Part shown: positions 24,624 through 32,450 of the stretch, in pieces
How the letters are laid out: each line of letters begins with the position of its first letter
How positions within the stretch are numbered: position 1 is the first letter of the stretch
DNA from: Virgibacillus_F flavescens
GTDB taxonomy: Bacteria; Bacillota; Bacilli; Bacillales; Amphibacillaceae
DNA length: 64,000 bases
NCBI RefSeq assembly: GCF_050574275.1
Contig: NZ_CP192260.1
Span: 3,038,001 to 3,102,000 of the forward strand
Direction of reading: 5' to 3'
Translations under genes and position numbers: made by a program
Notes under the pieces: model-generated
What the model saw: the letters and a program-made list of their open reading frames with translations, nothing else
What the model was told of the DNA's origin: nothing
Databases searched by the model: none

Positions 24624-24980
24624 TCAAAATAAAAAATCTGTATTGTATATGATAATGAGACCCACTAGTAGTAATATAGTCGTACTGATATATTGCTTTG
24701 AATCCTTTATATAGATTAACTCCAAAACCGCCTGGAATCCTGACAATAACGCGAAATAGATCATAAAATACAACTTCAAAATAACGTCTGAATCTTTTTC
24801 AATCACAAACCATAATGTGATTAAGAAGATGATAAGAATAATACCCCTACCCCATCGATCAATATTTTTACCAGGTGTATTCGCTATTTTTTCCTTTTGG
24901 ACTCCAAGCAGCTTATTGGTTGTTTTTTCTAATACGAACAGTAAAATAAGTAGAATTACTAAAAACGCTACAACTTTCAT
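24624..24980 (-). CDS. DUF4181 family membrane protein
   Basis: 118 aa, four spans. The cytoplasmic loop NKLLGVQKEKIANTPGKNIDRWGRGIILI and the later LSGFQAVLELIYIKDSKQYISTTI match the pattern of DUF4181, a Bacillaceae membrane family of unknown function. GGGGGG precedes the ATG. A second member is at 27439. Confidence 0.72.
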   Translation of the reverse strand: MKVVAFLVILLILLFVLEKTTNKLLGVQKEKIANTPGKNIDRWGRGIILIIFLITLWFVIEKDSDVILKLYFMIYFALLSGFQAVLELIYIKDSKQYISTTILLLVGLIIIYNTDFLF

Positions 24981-25099
24981 CTAATCCCCCCTATGTGTTT
25001 ATTGCCTTAATTTAACTAACCTATTGCTTTTCTGAAAAAAATATGCGTTAATAAGTTTCATTCAAATTTAGATGTGAATACAAGTACATCCTTGATTAT

Positions 25100-25351
25100 T
25101 TAAAGGATTTCAACTGACTCTGCTATCAGTCCCGTAAAAAAGACCAACGCAACAAGTAAGTAGGTATATCCGAGTTTCTTGTCACCATCTTTTTCTTTAA
25201 CTTTTTCTATCCCAAAAAGTAAAAGCATTAAAGCAAAAAACAGAGAGATTATATTCATGGAAAAATCGATACGATCAATAAAATAATGGTAAAACATTGT
25301 ACTCAATACTCCTATTGCAATAATGAAATTTAATTTTCGTAATACTTTCAA
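25100..25351 (-). CDS. DUF3953-like small membrane protein
   Basis: 83 aa, three spans. The pattern RKLNFIIAIGVLS followed by a central segment with LLLFGIEKVKEKDGDKKLGYTYLLVALVF is typical of DUF3953. TTG start with GGGAGAAAGG upstream. A second related gene is at 27968. Function unknown. Confidence 0.65.
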   Translation of the reverse strand: MKVLRKLNFIIAIGVLSTMFYHYFIDRIDFSMNIISLFFALMLLLFGIEKVKEKDGDKKLGYTYLLVALVFFTGLIAESVEIL

Positions 25352-25467
25352 AGAACCTTTCTCCCTTCTTTCAATTTCAAGAACCTATCTTTTGAACAAT
25401 ACATTGCGCCAAAATATGGTTCAATTATTGATTAAAAAAATAAACGCTTAAGTAGATAGTACTAGGT

Positions 25468-25788
25468 CTAAGTATTACGTTTAGAGAATACATTAACTTC
25501 ATAGTGATCTAGATCATCTTCGGATAAATTATTTTTTAAATAACTTTCAACTTCAGATACGTTAGATTTATCATATACGTTTATTGAAATTATGGAATCT
25601 TTGCCATCACTTATAGTAGTGTAGTGTACTTGATATTCATCTGAAACTTCATTGACAACTTTTTTAACTTCTGTATCTATCGAAACCTCTCTATCCACAT
25701 TTATTTCATTTTGCATATACCAAAATCCTACAGACACAATAACTATACACGTTAAAACTAATAACCCTAACTTACCTTTCACTCCCAT
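25468..25788 (-). CDS. Membrane-anchored small protein
   Basis: 106 aa: N-terminal span (residues 6-23) and an outside alpha/beta domain (VHYTTISDGKDSIISINVYDKSNVSEVESYL). ATG at 25788 follows GGAGGTTATAAAA; earlier in-frame starts lack sites. Similar in layout to the protein at 37479. Unknown function. Confidence 0.65.
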   Translation of the reverse strand: MGVKGKLGLLVLTCIVIVSVGFWYMQNEINVDREVSIDTEVKKVVNEVSDEYQVHYTTISDGKDSIISINVYDKSNVSEVESYLKNNLSEDDLDHYEVNVFSKRNT

Positions 25789-25853
25789 TTTTATAACCTC
25801 CATAGCTTGTTTATCTTTTATAAGCATTATTTCACACTCTTTAACTATCCTGC

Positions 25854-25906
25854 ATGTTAGGTGAATAAGAACGGCCATCCTTATTAAAGTAAAGCACCTG
25901 TTTATG
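25854..25906 (-). repeat. Intergenic repeat family II, copy A
   Basis: Minus strand AGGTGCTTTACTTTAATAAG then GATGGC and TTCACCTAAC; it aligns closely with the copy at 27875-27922 (GGTGCATTACATCAATA, GGAAGGC, TTCACCTAAC). Confidence 0.55.
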
Positions 25907-25923
25907 AAATTTATTACAGCGGA

Positions 25924-26169
25924 CTAGCTCAGATAAGAATTTTTATCACTATCGCGTTTTTCCAAATGATCCTCATATGACTTTTGTACCATATCTTTTT
26001 TTGGTATTTTAGATGAAACTCTTTTATGTATGTCATTTAATAAATACAACCCTCTAAAAATACAACCACCTACAATTCCAAAAGCAACAATACCACCTAC
26101 TAGTGGCCCCATCATGAATAAAACGAAACCTAAAATGGCACTTAAAATGATTGATAAAAGTAAATACAT
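25924..26169 (-). CDS. Small two-span membrane protein
   Basis: 81 aa; Gly-rich spans (residues 2-20 and 24-44) then a charged cytoplasmic tail (HKRVSSKIPKKDMVQKSYED). ATG at 26169 follows GGGGAGGGG. No family recognised. Confidence 0.65.
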   Translation of the reverse strand: MYLLLSIILSAILGFVLFMMGPLVGGIVAFGIVGGCIFRGLYLLNDIHKRVSSKIPKKDMVQKSYEDHLEKRDSDKNSYLS

Positions 26170-26222
26170 CTTACCCCTCCCCATATATGCTGTACTAAAA
26201 AAATCTAGTTAGTTTATTAAAG

Positions 26223-26268
26223 GTTTCTGGTTGCATGAACCGTATTGTAGTAAAGCAACCGTTTGTAC
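26223..26268 (-). repeat. Intergenic repeat family II, copy B (diverged)
   Basis: Minus strand AACGGTTGCTTTACTACAAT followed by ACGGTTCATGCAACC, sharing the TTGCTTTACT-AATA core with the other copies. Confidence 0.4.
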
Positions 26269-26277
26269 AATAACCCC

Positions 26278-26646
26278 TCAAACATCACTTTCTCTATTCT
26301 TATCACATTCTATAGCTTTCTCGTGAGCTTCCTCAACGGAAAGACAATAAAAGTCCGGTTCTACGGACAGTTCTGTTTTTGTCACAGAATAAATCGAATC
26401 CATTTTTTGTTTCATTTCGTAATTTAGATGACGAATGCTTTCCCATACTCTATCTTCATATGGTTTATCCCCTGAAAACGGCACAGGGTGGTACCTGCTG
26501 TACTGTTCAAGATATATATTACTCATACCTATTCCAACCCTATTTACTGTATAAGCCCTTCCACCAATAAATTGTATAATGTCACCAACACCAATCACAT
26601 CAATCATTTTCTTTTTTTGCAAGCTATTTTCAAACTTTCGAAACAC
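26278..26646 (-). CDS. Hypothetical soluble protein, 122 aa
   Basis: No span or signal peptide. The N-terminal half (VIGVGDIIQFIGGRAYTVNRVGIG) has a small beta-barrel-like pattern; the C-terminal half is helical. GTG start with AGGAGG 6-7 bases upstream. Unrecognised; the only clearly cytoplasmic product in this run. Confidence 0.65.
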   Translation of the reverse strand: MFRKFENSLQKKKMIDVIGVGDIIQFIGGRAYTVNRVGIGMSNIYLEQYSRYHPVPFSGDKPYEDRVWESIRHLNYEMKQKMDSIYSVTKTELSVEPDFYCLSVEEAHEKAIECDKNRESDV

Positions 26647-26837
26647 ATTACTCCTCCTTAAATTCCGGTTCTACTTGTTCAACTCTTCTGGAGCGTTAGT
26701 TGAATAGCTTCAGATTAAGTTACTAACATAATATTCCGACAAAAATATTGGAAATGAAGAAACGATTAATAATGTGATCGTCTTAAAGTAAATTTAGTTC
26801 AGAGAATTGAACTGTTTATATGTTAGGTATTATTATA

Positions 26838-27275
26838 TTAACTATCATTATCGTCTAAACGTTTCTTTCGCACATAATAAACAAAAGTGTATGGCATAAG
26901 AAAACAAATAAAAACTACTCCACCGACAATTAAGGCATCACTGTTACTGCTTTTATCTGGACCAAATTTTGCTAGGAGTGCAAGCGTTATTCCGATTAAT
27001 GCAGATAGGATAACCGCTCGATAATAAGGACCAGGCATTTTCTTTTCTGTAGCATTTTCATATACATCAACTGATATTTTGAGATTCAGCCAGCTTAAAG
27101 CAACTGTTGTAATCAGAAATACGAACCATAATGGATTATTCGTGGCTTCTAGAACTCCCTCAGTGATCATCTCATAAAGTAAAATCACAATTATCCCTAA
27201 AGTTTGAAGAATAAACGCAATTCGAATGTTTTTCAAACTTTGTATTTGCAGCCGTTCATCTTTAATCCTTTTCAC
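26838..27275 (-). CDS. Four-span membrane protein
   Basis: 145 aa. A charged N-terminus (VKRIKDERLQIQSLKNIRIAF) precedes spans at about 20-40, 50-70, 85-105 and 115-135, and the tail is basic. GTG at 27275 with GGAGG 8-9 bases upstream is preferred to a start at 27311. The layout resembles DUF6773-like Bacillaceae proteins, which is tentative. Confidence 0.65.
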   Translation of the reverse strand: MKRIKDERLQIQSLKNIRIAFILQTLGIIVILLYEMITEGVLEATNNPLWFVFLITTVALSWLNLKISVDVYENATEKKMPGPYYRAVILSALIGITLALLAKFGPDKSSNSDALIVGGVVFICFLMPYTFVYYVRKKRLDDNDS

Positions 27276-27390
27276 GTATCTGCTCCTCCTTATCAATCCA
27301 AAATATTTCATCCAATGACTTATTCACTACATAAATAATTTTAACGAAGGATTATATTTACCTTTTTCAATTAAATTGATAGTCTGAGCT

Positions 27391-27438
27391 TTGAATTAGA
27401 AATGCTGCCCTCTTTATTGAAGTAAAGCCCCCTTTTGC
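27391..27438 (-). repeat. Intergenic repeat family II, copy C
   Basis: Minus strand GGGGGCTTTACTTCAATAAA followed by GAGGGCAGCATTTCTAATTC, aligning to copies A and D; it touches the stop of the DUF4181 gene. Confidence 0.45.
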
Positions 27439-27843
27439 TTAATAAGGACCAAGTAATTCAAATTGAATCACAACTGTAATAACTGTTAACACCAGGAGCA
27501 TCTCAGTTACAGTTAAAATAGCTTGTTTTGGGTATTCAGAATGTTTCCACTCAAAAAACGCTCTGACCGATTCTTCTAATCCCTGAAAAAAGAGTAATCC
27601 AATGGGTAACAGGACAATGGGCTCGTCGTAAAAAAAGACTACAAAAAATATGATGAATAGAGTGATTGTAGAAATAATATTTATTGATTTGTCTACTTTC
27701 CGATGTAAATCATTTATATAACTATAGGAAAAAAATTCTTTTTTAACTCTTTCTATTTTAAAAATTCTCCTCAAAATAAGTTTAACTAATGAAATAACGA
27801 CAAAAACAATTATCGTAATCAAACCAAGTTTTAACCAAAACAC
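27439..27843 (-). CDS. DUF4181 family membrane protein, second copy
   Basis: 134 aa, four spans. The conserved block YINDLHRKVDKSINIISTIT and FFQGLEESVRAFFEWKHSEY is the DUF4181 signature. GTG start at 27843 with AGGAGGG 6 bases upstream. Paralogue of the gene at 24624. Function unknown. Confidence 0.75.
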   Translation of the reverse strand: MFWLKLGLITIIVFVVISLVKLILRRIFKIERVKKEFFSYSYINDLHRKVDKSINIISTITLFIIFFVVFFYDEPIVLLPIGLLFFQGLEESVRAFFEWKHSEYPKQAILTVTEMLLVLTVITVVIQFELLGPY

Positions 27844-27874
27844 AAAAAACCCTCCTACTCCACTACCCTGCTGC

Positions 27875-27922
27875 GTTAGGTGAAGAAGACATGCCTTCCA
27901 TATTGATGTAATGCACCAGTTA
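27875..27922 (-). repeat. Intergenic repeat family II, copy D
   Basis: Minus strand GGTGCATTACATCAATA, GGAAGGC, TTCACCTAACGCAG; best match to copy A. It directly abuts the palindromic repeat at 27923. Confidence 0.55.
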
Positions 27923-27961
27923 GGGACAGAGGGACGGTTCTTTTGTCCCTGCCTCTGTCCC
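27923..27961. repeat. Decayed GGGAC...GTCCC palindromic repeat
   Basis: The left arm (27923-27949) is nearly intact, with TTTTGTCCC instead of TTGTGTCCC; the right arm has collapsed to GCCTCTGTCCC (27951-27961). Confidence 0.8.
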
Positions 27962-27967
27962 TATGGA

Positions 27968-28255
27968 TCAATTTAAAGTTGAAACATAAAAACTTTGTAT
28001 TGCAACTGCAATTAATAATACTGAAACGATAAATGAAGAAATTGACCATCCCTTATTTTTTATTAAATATTGTTCTATTCCCATTAAAAACATAGATATT
28101 GCAAGAGTAATTTGTACAAATCCAGAATAGAAAAAATTAACGGGATATGTCGTAAAAGTTAAGTATATAAGTACAATCATTGGGATAATCAATATAAATT
28201 GAGTAATGACAATAGGCTTTATTCTGTTCGTAAAGAAACTTTCTCTTATTTTCAT
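27968..28255 (-). CDS. DUF3953-like membrane protein, second copy
   Basis: 95 aa, three spans with LAISMFLMGIEQYLIKNKGWSISSFIVSVLLIAVAIQ, similar in layout to the protein at 25100. AAAGGAG is upstream of ATG. Its stop lies 6 bases from a decayed repeat. Function unknown. Confidence 0.65.
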   Translation of the reverse strand: MKIRESFFTNRIKPIVITQFILIIPMIVLIYLTFTTYPVNFFYSGFVQITLAISMFLMGIEQYLIKNKGWSISSFIVSVLLIAVAIQSFYVSTLN

Positions 28256-28340
28256 ATCGGTAGTCTCCTTTAACTAAAAGCAATTTTGCTTATTGTATAT
28301 AGTGCATACGCTGGTAGGTTGGTACTGTATGTATGTATAT

Positions 28341-28811
28341 TTATTCAAACTTACTATCTAATTGTCGTTCTGGTTGAATAAATGTATATGAGATAAATGA
28401 ATCATTAACAAGCAGAGTGTCTTCTTCTATGTCTTCGCTTTTTATTAATTTACTATCATCAATCGGTAGATTGTTTACATATCCATAAACAACTTTTACA
28501 TCTTCATTTATTTTTATAGAACCCTTTCCTGCAACGTCTCCTCTCGAAAGTAGATGTGCTGTCCCATCAGAATATTCCCACTTTCCGTTTTCATCTTTAA
28601 ATATAGCTAAACCAACTCCTGTCATACCTTCCTCATTTTCTAAGGAATAGAAAACCAACTGACCGTATTCCGTGTCCTCTTTGATTAAAACTTCTGTAAA
28701 GTGCTCTTGTCTTTCACTTAATTGTTCAGGTATAGTGTTCGGATTATTATCTTCCGACACACAACCGACAAGAAAAAATAGAGTTAACGTAAGCGTAAAA
28801 AAGTGCTTGAT
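28341..28811 (-). CDS. Lipoprotein, apparently started at ATC
   Basis: The signal peptide reads (I)KHFFTLTLTLFFLVGCVSE, a perfect 17-residue lipoprotein signal if the ATC at 28811-28809 is the start. GGAGG (28823-28819) is exactly 7 bases before it. The alternative GTG at 28856 has no convincing site and would add a non-signal-like 15 residues containing the ribosome binding site sequence. The body resembles the proteins at 9089 and 42519 (GQLVFYSLENEEGMTGVGLAIFKDENGKWEY). Either a genuine near-cognate start or an ATG-to-ATC mutation. Confidence 0.7.
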   Translation of the reverse strand: MKHFFTLTLTLFFLVGCVSEDNNPNTIPEQLSERQEHFTEVLIKEDTEYGQLVFYSLENEEGMTGVGLAIFKDENGKWEYSDGTAHLLSRGDVAGKGSIKINEDVKVVYGYVNNLPIDDSKLIKSEDIEEDTLLVNDSFISYTFIQPERQLDSKFE

Positions 28812-28913
28812 ATAAAAACCTCCAATAACCATAAGAACTTGTTCTTTAAACTGCACTTCTGGGTTAGTTGAATTAGGAAATCATTCAGCAATTAACTCAA
28901 GCACCTATTATTT

Positions 28914-29087
28914 TCATAAAGTGTTACTTTTCACTTTCTTAAATTCACTTATAACATAAGCAACAAGTGAAACTAGCAATCCACTGAACGAAACAAATAG
29001 TCCGAATACTGGTGATGAACCACTTGATACTAATATGAGTGCTATTCCAAATAAAGCTATTGAAATTCCAAATAGTGATAGCTGCAT
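28914..29087 (-). CDS. 57-aa two-span membrane protein
   Basis: ATG at 29087 with AGGAGG 6 bases upstream. Two hydrophobic segments (residues 3-21 and 27-46) separated by SSGSSPV and a charged tail (SEFKKVKSNTL). The strong ribosome binding site and clean membrane pattern support a real gene despite its size. Unknown function. Confidence 0.7.
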   Translation of the reverse strand: MQLSLFGISIALFGIALILVSSGSSPVFGLFVSFSGLLVSLVAYVISEFKKVKSNTL

Positions 29088-29233
29088 AAAATCCTCCTAT
29101 ACTATATGATTCTCGCTCCCCTGCTTCAATACGTTAAGTCAAATATTCACATATATATACTTATTTTACCATAATTTCCCTCAATTCCTAGATAATTCAG
29201 AATTAATTTGGGGTTTTCATCCAATTTACCAAC

Positions 29234-29272
29234 GAAAAAAGAAGTGCGAACCGCTATGCGATTTGCACTTCT
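29234..29272 (-). terminator. Terminator downstream of ridA
   Basis: Minus strand AGAAGTGC (29272-29265) pairs with GCACTTCT (29247-29240), extended by partly pairing inner bases, then TTTTTTCG. Confidence 0.65.
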
Positions 29273-29360
29273 GATTATAATAATAATTAATAATTTCTCC
29301 TCCAGGACTCAACAATTCCATTCATTCTAATCCCGTCTTCAATAGTTATTATTACGAACA

Positions 29361-29388
29361 GGGACAGAAGAACCGTCCCCTATGTCCC
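29361..29388. repeat. Collapsed GGGAC...GTCCC repeat supplying the ridA stop codon
   Basis: GGGACAGAAGAACCGTCCCC followed by TATGTCCC. It overlaps the last codons of the ridA gene: minus strand GGG-ACA-TAG encodes its final Gly-Thr and stop. Confidence 0.75.
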
Positions 29389-29787
29389 TTCGATTGCTGC
29401 TACGGATTCGATTTCCACTAGTTGATTTGGATATCCTAAGACGGTGACTCCGGATAGGGTGCTTGGCACATCGTGATTACCAAATTCTTTTCTTATTGCT
29501 TCCCATGCTGTCACCAGATTTGAACGATCTTGTGTTGCAACAAGTACTCTTGTATAAACAACATCATTTAATGACGCATTACACTCTTTTAATGCTTCTT
29601 TCAAATTCTCGACACAGCTTTTAGCTTGAAGTTCATAATCATCTGGATTAAGAACTTCTCCGCTTTTATTAAGCGGACAGGCACCCGCTAAGTAAAGTAA
29701 CTCCATTCCATCCGGTACCCGACATGCATGTGCGTAATCAGTTTGAGCTAAATTCGCTGAGTGAATTAATGATATTTGTTTGTTCAT
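29380..29787 (-). CDS. RidA family (YjgF/YER057c/UK114) enamine/imine deaminase
   Basis: 135 aa. YLAGACPLNKSGEVLNPDDYELQAKSCVENLKEALKECNASLNDVVYTRVLV and the late VEIESVAAI pattern fit the RidA/chorismate-mutase-like fold, which hydrolyses reactive enamines or imines and forms trimers. The Arg seen in the motif YTRVLV is in place. Its last two codons and stop lie within a collapsed palindromic repeat, so the original C-terminus may have been altered. Confidence 0.82.
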   Translation of the reverse strand: MNKQISLIHSANLAQTDYAHACRVPDGMELLYLAGACPLNKSGEVLNPDDYELQAKSCVENLKEALKECNASLNDVVYTRVLVATQDRSNLVTAWEAIRKEFGNHDVPSTLSGVTVLGYPNQLVEIESVAAIEGT

Positions 29788-29811
29788 TTAGGTTCTCCCC
29801 TTTACTTGATT

Positions 29812-29868
29812 GGGACAAGAGGGACGGTTCTTGTGTCCCGGGGACAAAAGAACCGTCCCTCTTGTCCC
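29812..29868. repeat. GGGAC...GTCCC palindromic repeat, full copy 5
   Basis: 28-base arms 29812-29839 and 29841-29868 around a single G, with one mismatch (TTGTGTCCC against GGGACAAAAG). It abuts the permease stop (29869-29871) and could serve as that operon's terminator. Confidence 0.9.
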
Positions 29869-31482
29869 TTAGGCTCCTTCTATCATATCTCGTCTCTTAT
29901 AACCTAGGTAACCGATTACCATCATTGTGACGCTGATCACAGTGATGGTAATGAAAATGGGAGCGTCGAAGTCCTCCATTGGCATTTGTGGAATCCAGCT
30001 TTGTATGGCTGTTTTGGAAAACCATTCTGGCAGATCCAAGATAGCGCCAAAGTAGTTTAATAGAAACGAATAAGCAAGGTAAACGTAAACCACTTTCCCT
30101 AGTTTCGGTGCCCAGCCGAGGGCTAATGCCGCTAGACCAATGAAGAATAATACGGACGGTAAGAAGTTGAAACCACTTGCAAGAAAGTCAACGAGATCCA
30201 TCGTTGTGCTGTCTCCCATGGCTGCGATAGCTGTAGCACCAAGCGTACCTGCTGCTAACAGAATTCCTGCCACTCCTGCAGCAATCGCGATACCAATACT
30301 GGTCCAGTAAAGTTGGCCGCGTGTCACTTTTGTAGCATAAAGCTGACTTAAGTGCAGGCGGCTTTCTTCCGCGTAAAGTTTATTCACAACGACAATTGGC
30401 AGAATCGAAACCATCGCAATCAAGACCATCATAATCGTGCCAGTGAACGATTCTTCTATTGAAGCACCTGTCTGGCTAAACATTTGTTTCATCATATCGT
30501 TGCTTTCCAGGAAAGTCCGCATGTCACCATAAATCGAACCATACGCTGCTCCCATGACAACAAACGCAATCAGCCAGCCGATCATCACGCCTTTGTTAAC
30601 CTTGATAAATAAACCGCGGACGGACAACAATGATTTCTTCGCGTGGTCTCGACCTTCACGTACAGGAAGATAGCCAGCTCCCATATCACGACCATTTTCA
30701 AGGGCAAACGCAAGGAATACGATGACCGCACTGAAAATCAAGGCAATAGTAAGCAAAATCCAGTTATTTTCCGTAAACGGATAAGTTAAATAAGTCCACC
30801 CCAACGGATTGATCAAGGATAAGTCAGCATTTGAGACATCCGTTCCGGCACGTGCAATATAAAGTAATCCAACAATTCCAAGTGATGCACCTGTTGCGCC
30901 AGCTGAAGTCGGCATCACTTGCGCCATAACCAGCGCAATGCAAGCACCGATAACACCAGCGATTCCAATTGATAATCCAAATAAAAGGGAACCTTCAACA
31001 GTAATCGTATCGGCACCGAAGCTCATCATGACTCCCGCAATAAAGATTGCTAATAGGCCATTAATGAAAATTGTCTCTGCAAGTGCAGCAAGCGAATTTG
31101 CCTGACGACCAATTTGAAAGGATCGCACAAGCTCCGTAAGACCAAGATCCTCTTCTTTCCGGGTATGACCTACAACGTGTAAAATCGCTATTACCATCGC
31201 AAATAACCCACAAAACAGTAACATCTCGTGTGCATACATGGCTCCTAACGTATATTCACTTGCACTTTCAACCGAAGTGGGTCCAGCCATTGCGATCATT
31301 GCAGGATTCTGCAAGGTTTCGAACATACCCGCTAGCCCTTCCCCTTTTATTATTTCTTCAAAAGCTGGAACGTAAGCAGCGGAAAACAAGCCAAGTCCGA
31401 TAACCCAAATAATAATTTTTTTCCAATCACGTTTTAGATATAGTAGAAACAAAGTATCAAAGCGTGCAAATTTTTCCTTCAT
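29869..31482 (-). CDS. ABC transporter permease, two-module exporter type
   Basis: 537 aa, about 12 spans in two similar halves, each opening with a cytoplasmic basic segment (YLKRDWKKIIIWVIGLGLFSA; KSLLSVRGLFIKVNKGVMIGWLIAF). This is the large ABC-2-like permease of the antibiotic-exporter group (tetronasin-resistance-like). AAAGGAGGG precedes ATG. Third gene of a TetR/ATPase/permease operon. Confidence 0.83.
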   Translation of the reverse strand: MKEKFARFDTLFLLYLKRDWKKIIIWVIGLGLFSAAYVPAFEEIIKGEGLAGMFETLQNPAMIAMAGPTSVESASEYTLGAMYAHEMLLFCGLFAMVIAILHVVGHTRKEEDLGLTELVRSFQIGRQANSLAALAETIFINGLLAIFIAGVMMSFGADTITVEGSLLFGLSIGIAGVIGACIALVMAQVMPTSAGATGASLGIVGLLYIARAGTDVSNADLSLINPLGWTYLTYPFTENNWILLTIALIFSAVIVFLAFALENGRDMGAGYLPVREGRDHAKKSLLSVRGLFIKVNKGVMIGWLIAFVVMGAAYGSIYGDMRTFLESNDMMKQMFSQTGASIEESFTGTIMMVLIAMVSILPIVVVNKLYAEESRLHLSQLYATKVTRGQLYWTSIGIAIAAGVAGILLAAGTLGATAIAAMGDSTTMDLVDFLASGFNFLPSVLFFIGLAALALGWAPKLGKVVYVYLAYSFLLNYFGAILDLPEWFSKTAIQSWIPQMPMEDFDAPIFITITVISVTMMVIGYLGYKRRDMIEGA

Positions 31483-31506
31483 CGTATGTCACCCTCCTTT
31501 CAACAA

Positions 31507-32388
31507 TTAGCCTTCATAATGACGCATGAACAAATCTTCAAGTGTTGGTGGTACCGATTGAAATTTCCTGACACCTAGTTTGCTTGCTTCCATTAAGATA
31601 TCGTTGAGATACTGATTATCTGCAGAGAATGTCGCTTGGTTCTCTTTTTGTTCGAAATTAAATACACCATCAACGTTGGCCATCGCAGCCACATCAGCTT
31701 CTGTTTCAATCGTAATCGTAGAACGAGTCAAGTGACGCAGTTCGTCAAGGGTACCCGTTTCCACAATTTCACCCTGGCGAATGATGACAACCTTATCCGC
31801 CAAGCGTTCCACTTCACTCAAAATATGTGAGGACAGCAGGATCGCTTTTCCAGACTCTTTGATCTTTTCAACTTCATCCTGGAAAACCGCTTCCATCAAC
31901 GGATCAAGACCAGAAGTTGGTTCATCAAAAATATATAAATCCGAATCAACTGATAATGCAGCAATCAAACCAACCTTCTGACGATTACCTTTCGAATATC
32001 CTTTTGCTTTTTTCTTAGGATCGAGTTCAAAGCGTTTAATTAAATGATCGCGCTTTTGCTTATCTCCACCACCGTGCAATTTAAGGAACAGATCAATAAT
32101 TTCGCCACCTGTTAAACTTCCCCACAACGAGACATCTCCCGGGACATACGATATGCGTTTGTGGATTTCCAGACTATCTTTCCAAACGTCCTTACCGAAA
32201 ATCTCCACATTACCTGCATCCCGTTTGATAATTCCAAGTAAGGTGCGGATTGTAGTCGATTTTCCAGAACCGTTCGGACCAATAAAACCAACAACCTCTC
32301 CTGCATTCACCGTAAATGTCACATCGCTTAACGCTTGGAACTTACCGAATTTTTTTTGCAAACCGTGTACTTCCACCATTTTTTCCAT
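31507..32388 (-). CDS. ABC transporter ATP-binding protein (drug exporter type)
   Basis: 293 aa. Walker A GPNGSGKST, signature YSKGNRQKVGL, Walker B LYIFDEPTSGLDP, switch LLSSHILSE; C-terminal domain with DUF4162-like layout (EDLFMRHYEG at the end). Energises the permease at 29869; probably exports a toxic hydrophobic compound. AGGAGG is upstream of ATG. Under TetR control. Confidence 0.9.
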   Translation of the reverse strand: MEKMVEVHGLQKKFGKFQALSDVTFTVNAGEVVGFIGPNGSGKSTTIRTLLGIIKRDAGNVEIFGKDVWKDSLEIHKRISYVPGDVSLWGSLTGGEIIDLFLKLHGGGDKQKRDHLIKRFELDPKKKAKGYSKGNRQKVGLIAALSVDSDLYIFDEPTSGLDPLMEAVFQDEVEKIKESGKAILLSSHILSEVERLADKVVIIRQGEIVETGTLDELRHLTRSTITIETEADVAAMANVDGVFNFEQKENQATFSADNQYLNDILMEASKLGVRKFQSVPPTLEDLFMRHYEG

Positions 32389-32450
32389 AATAATTAAACT
32401 CCTCCTTCAGACTCGCATTCTCGTATTTGGAACTGCGTGTAAATCAAGAT

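Noticed and set aside
18937..29868. Palindromic repeats as a CRISPR array
   Set aside because: Copies are kilobases apart, each is a long self-complementary hairpin, and there are no regular spacers or cas genes.
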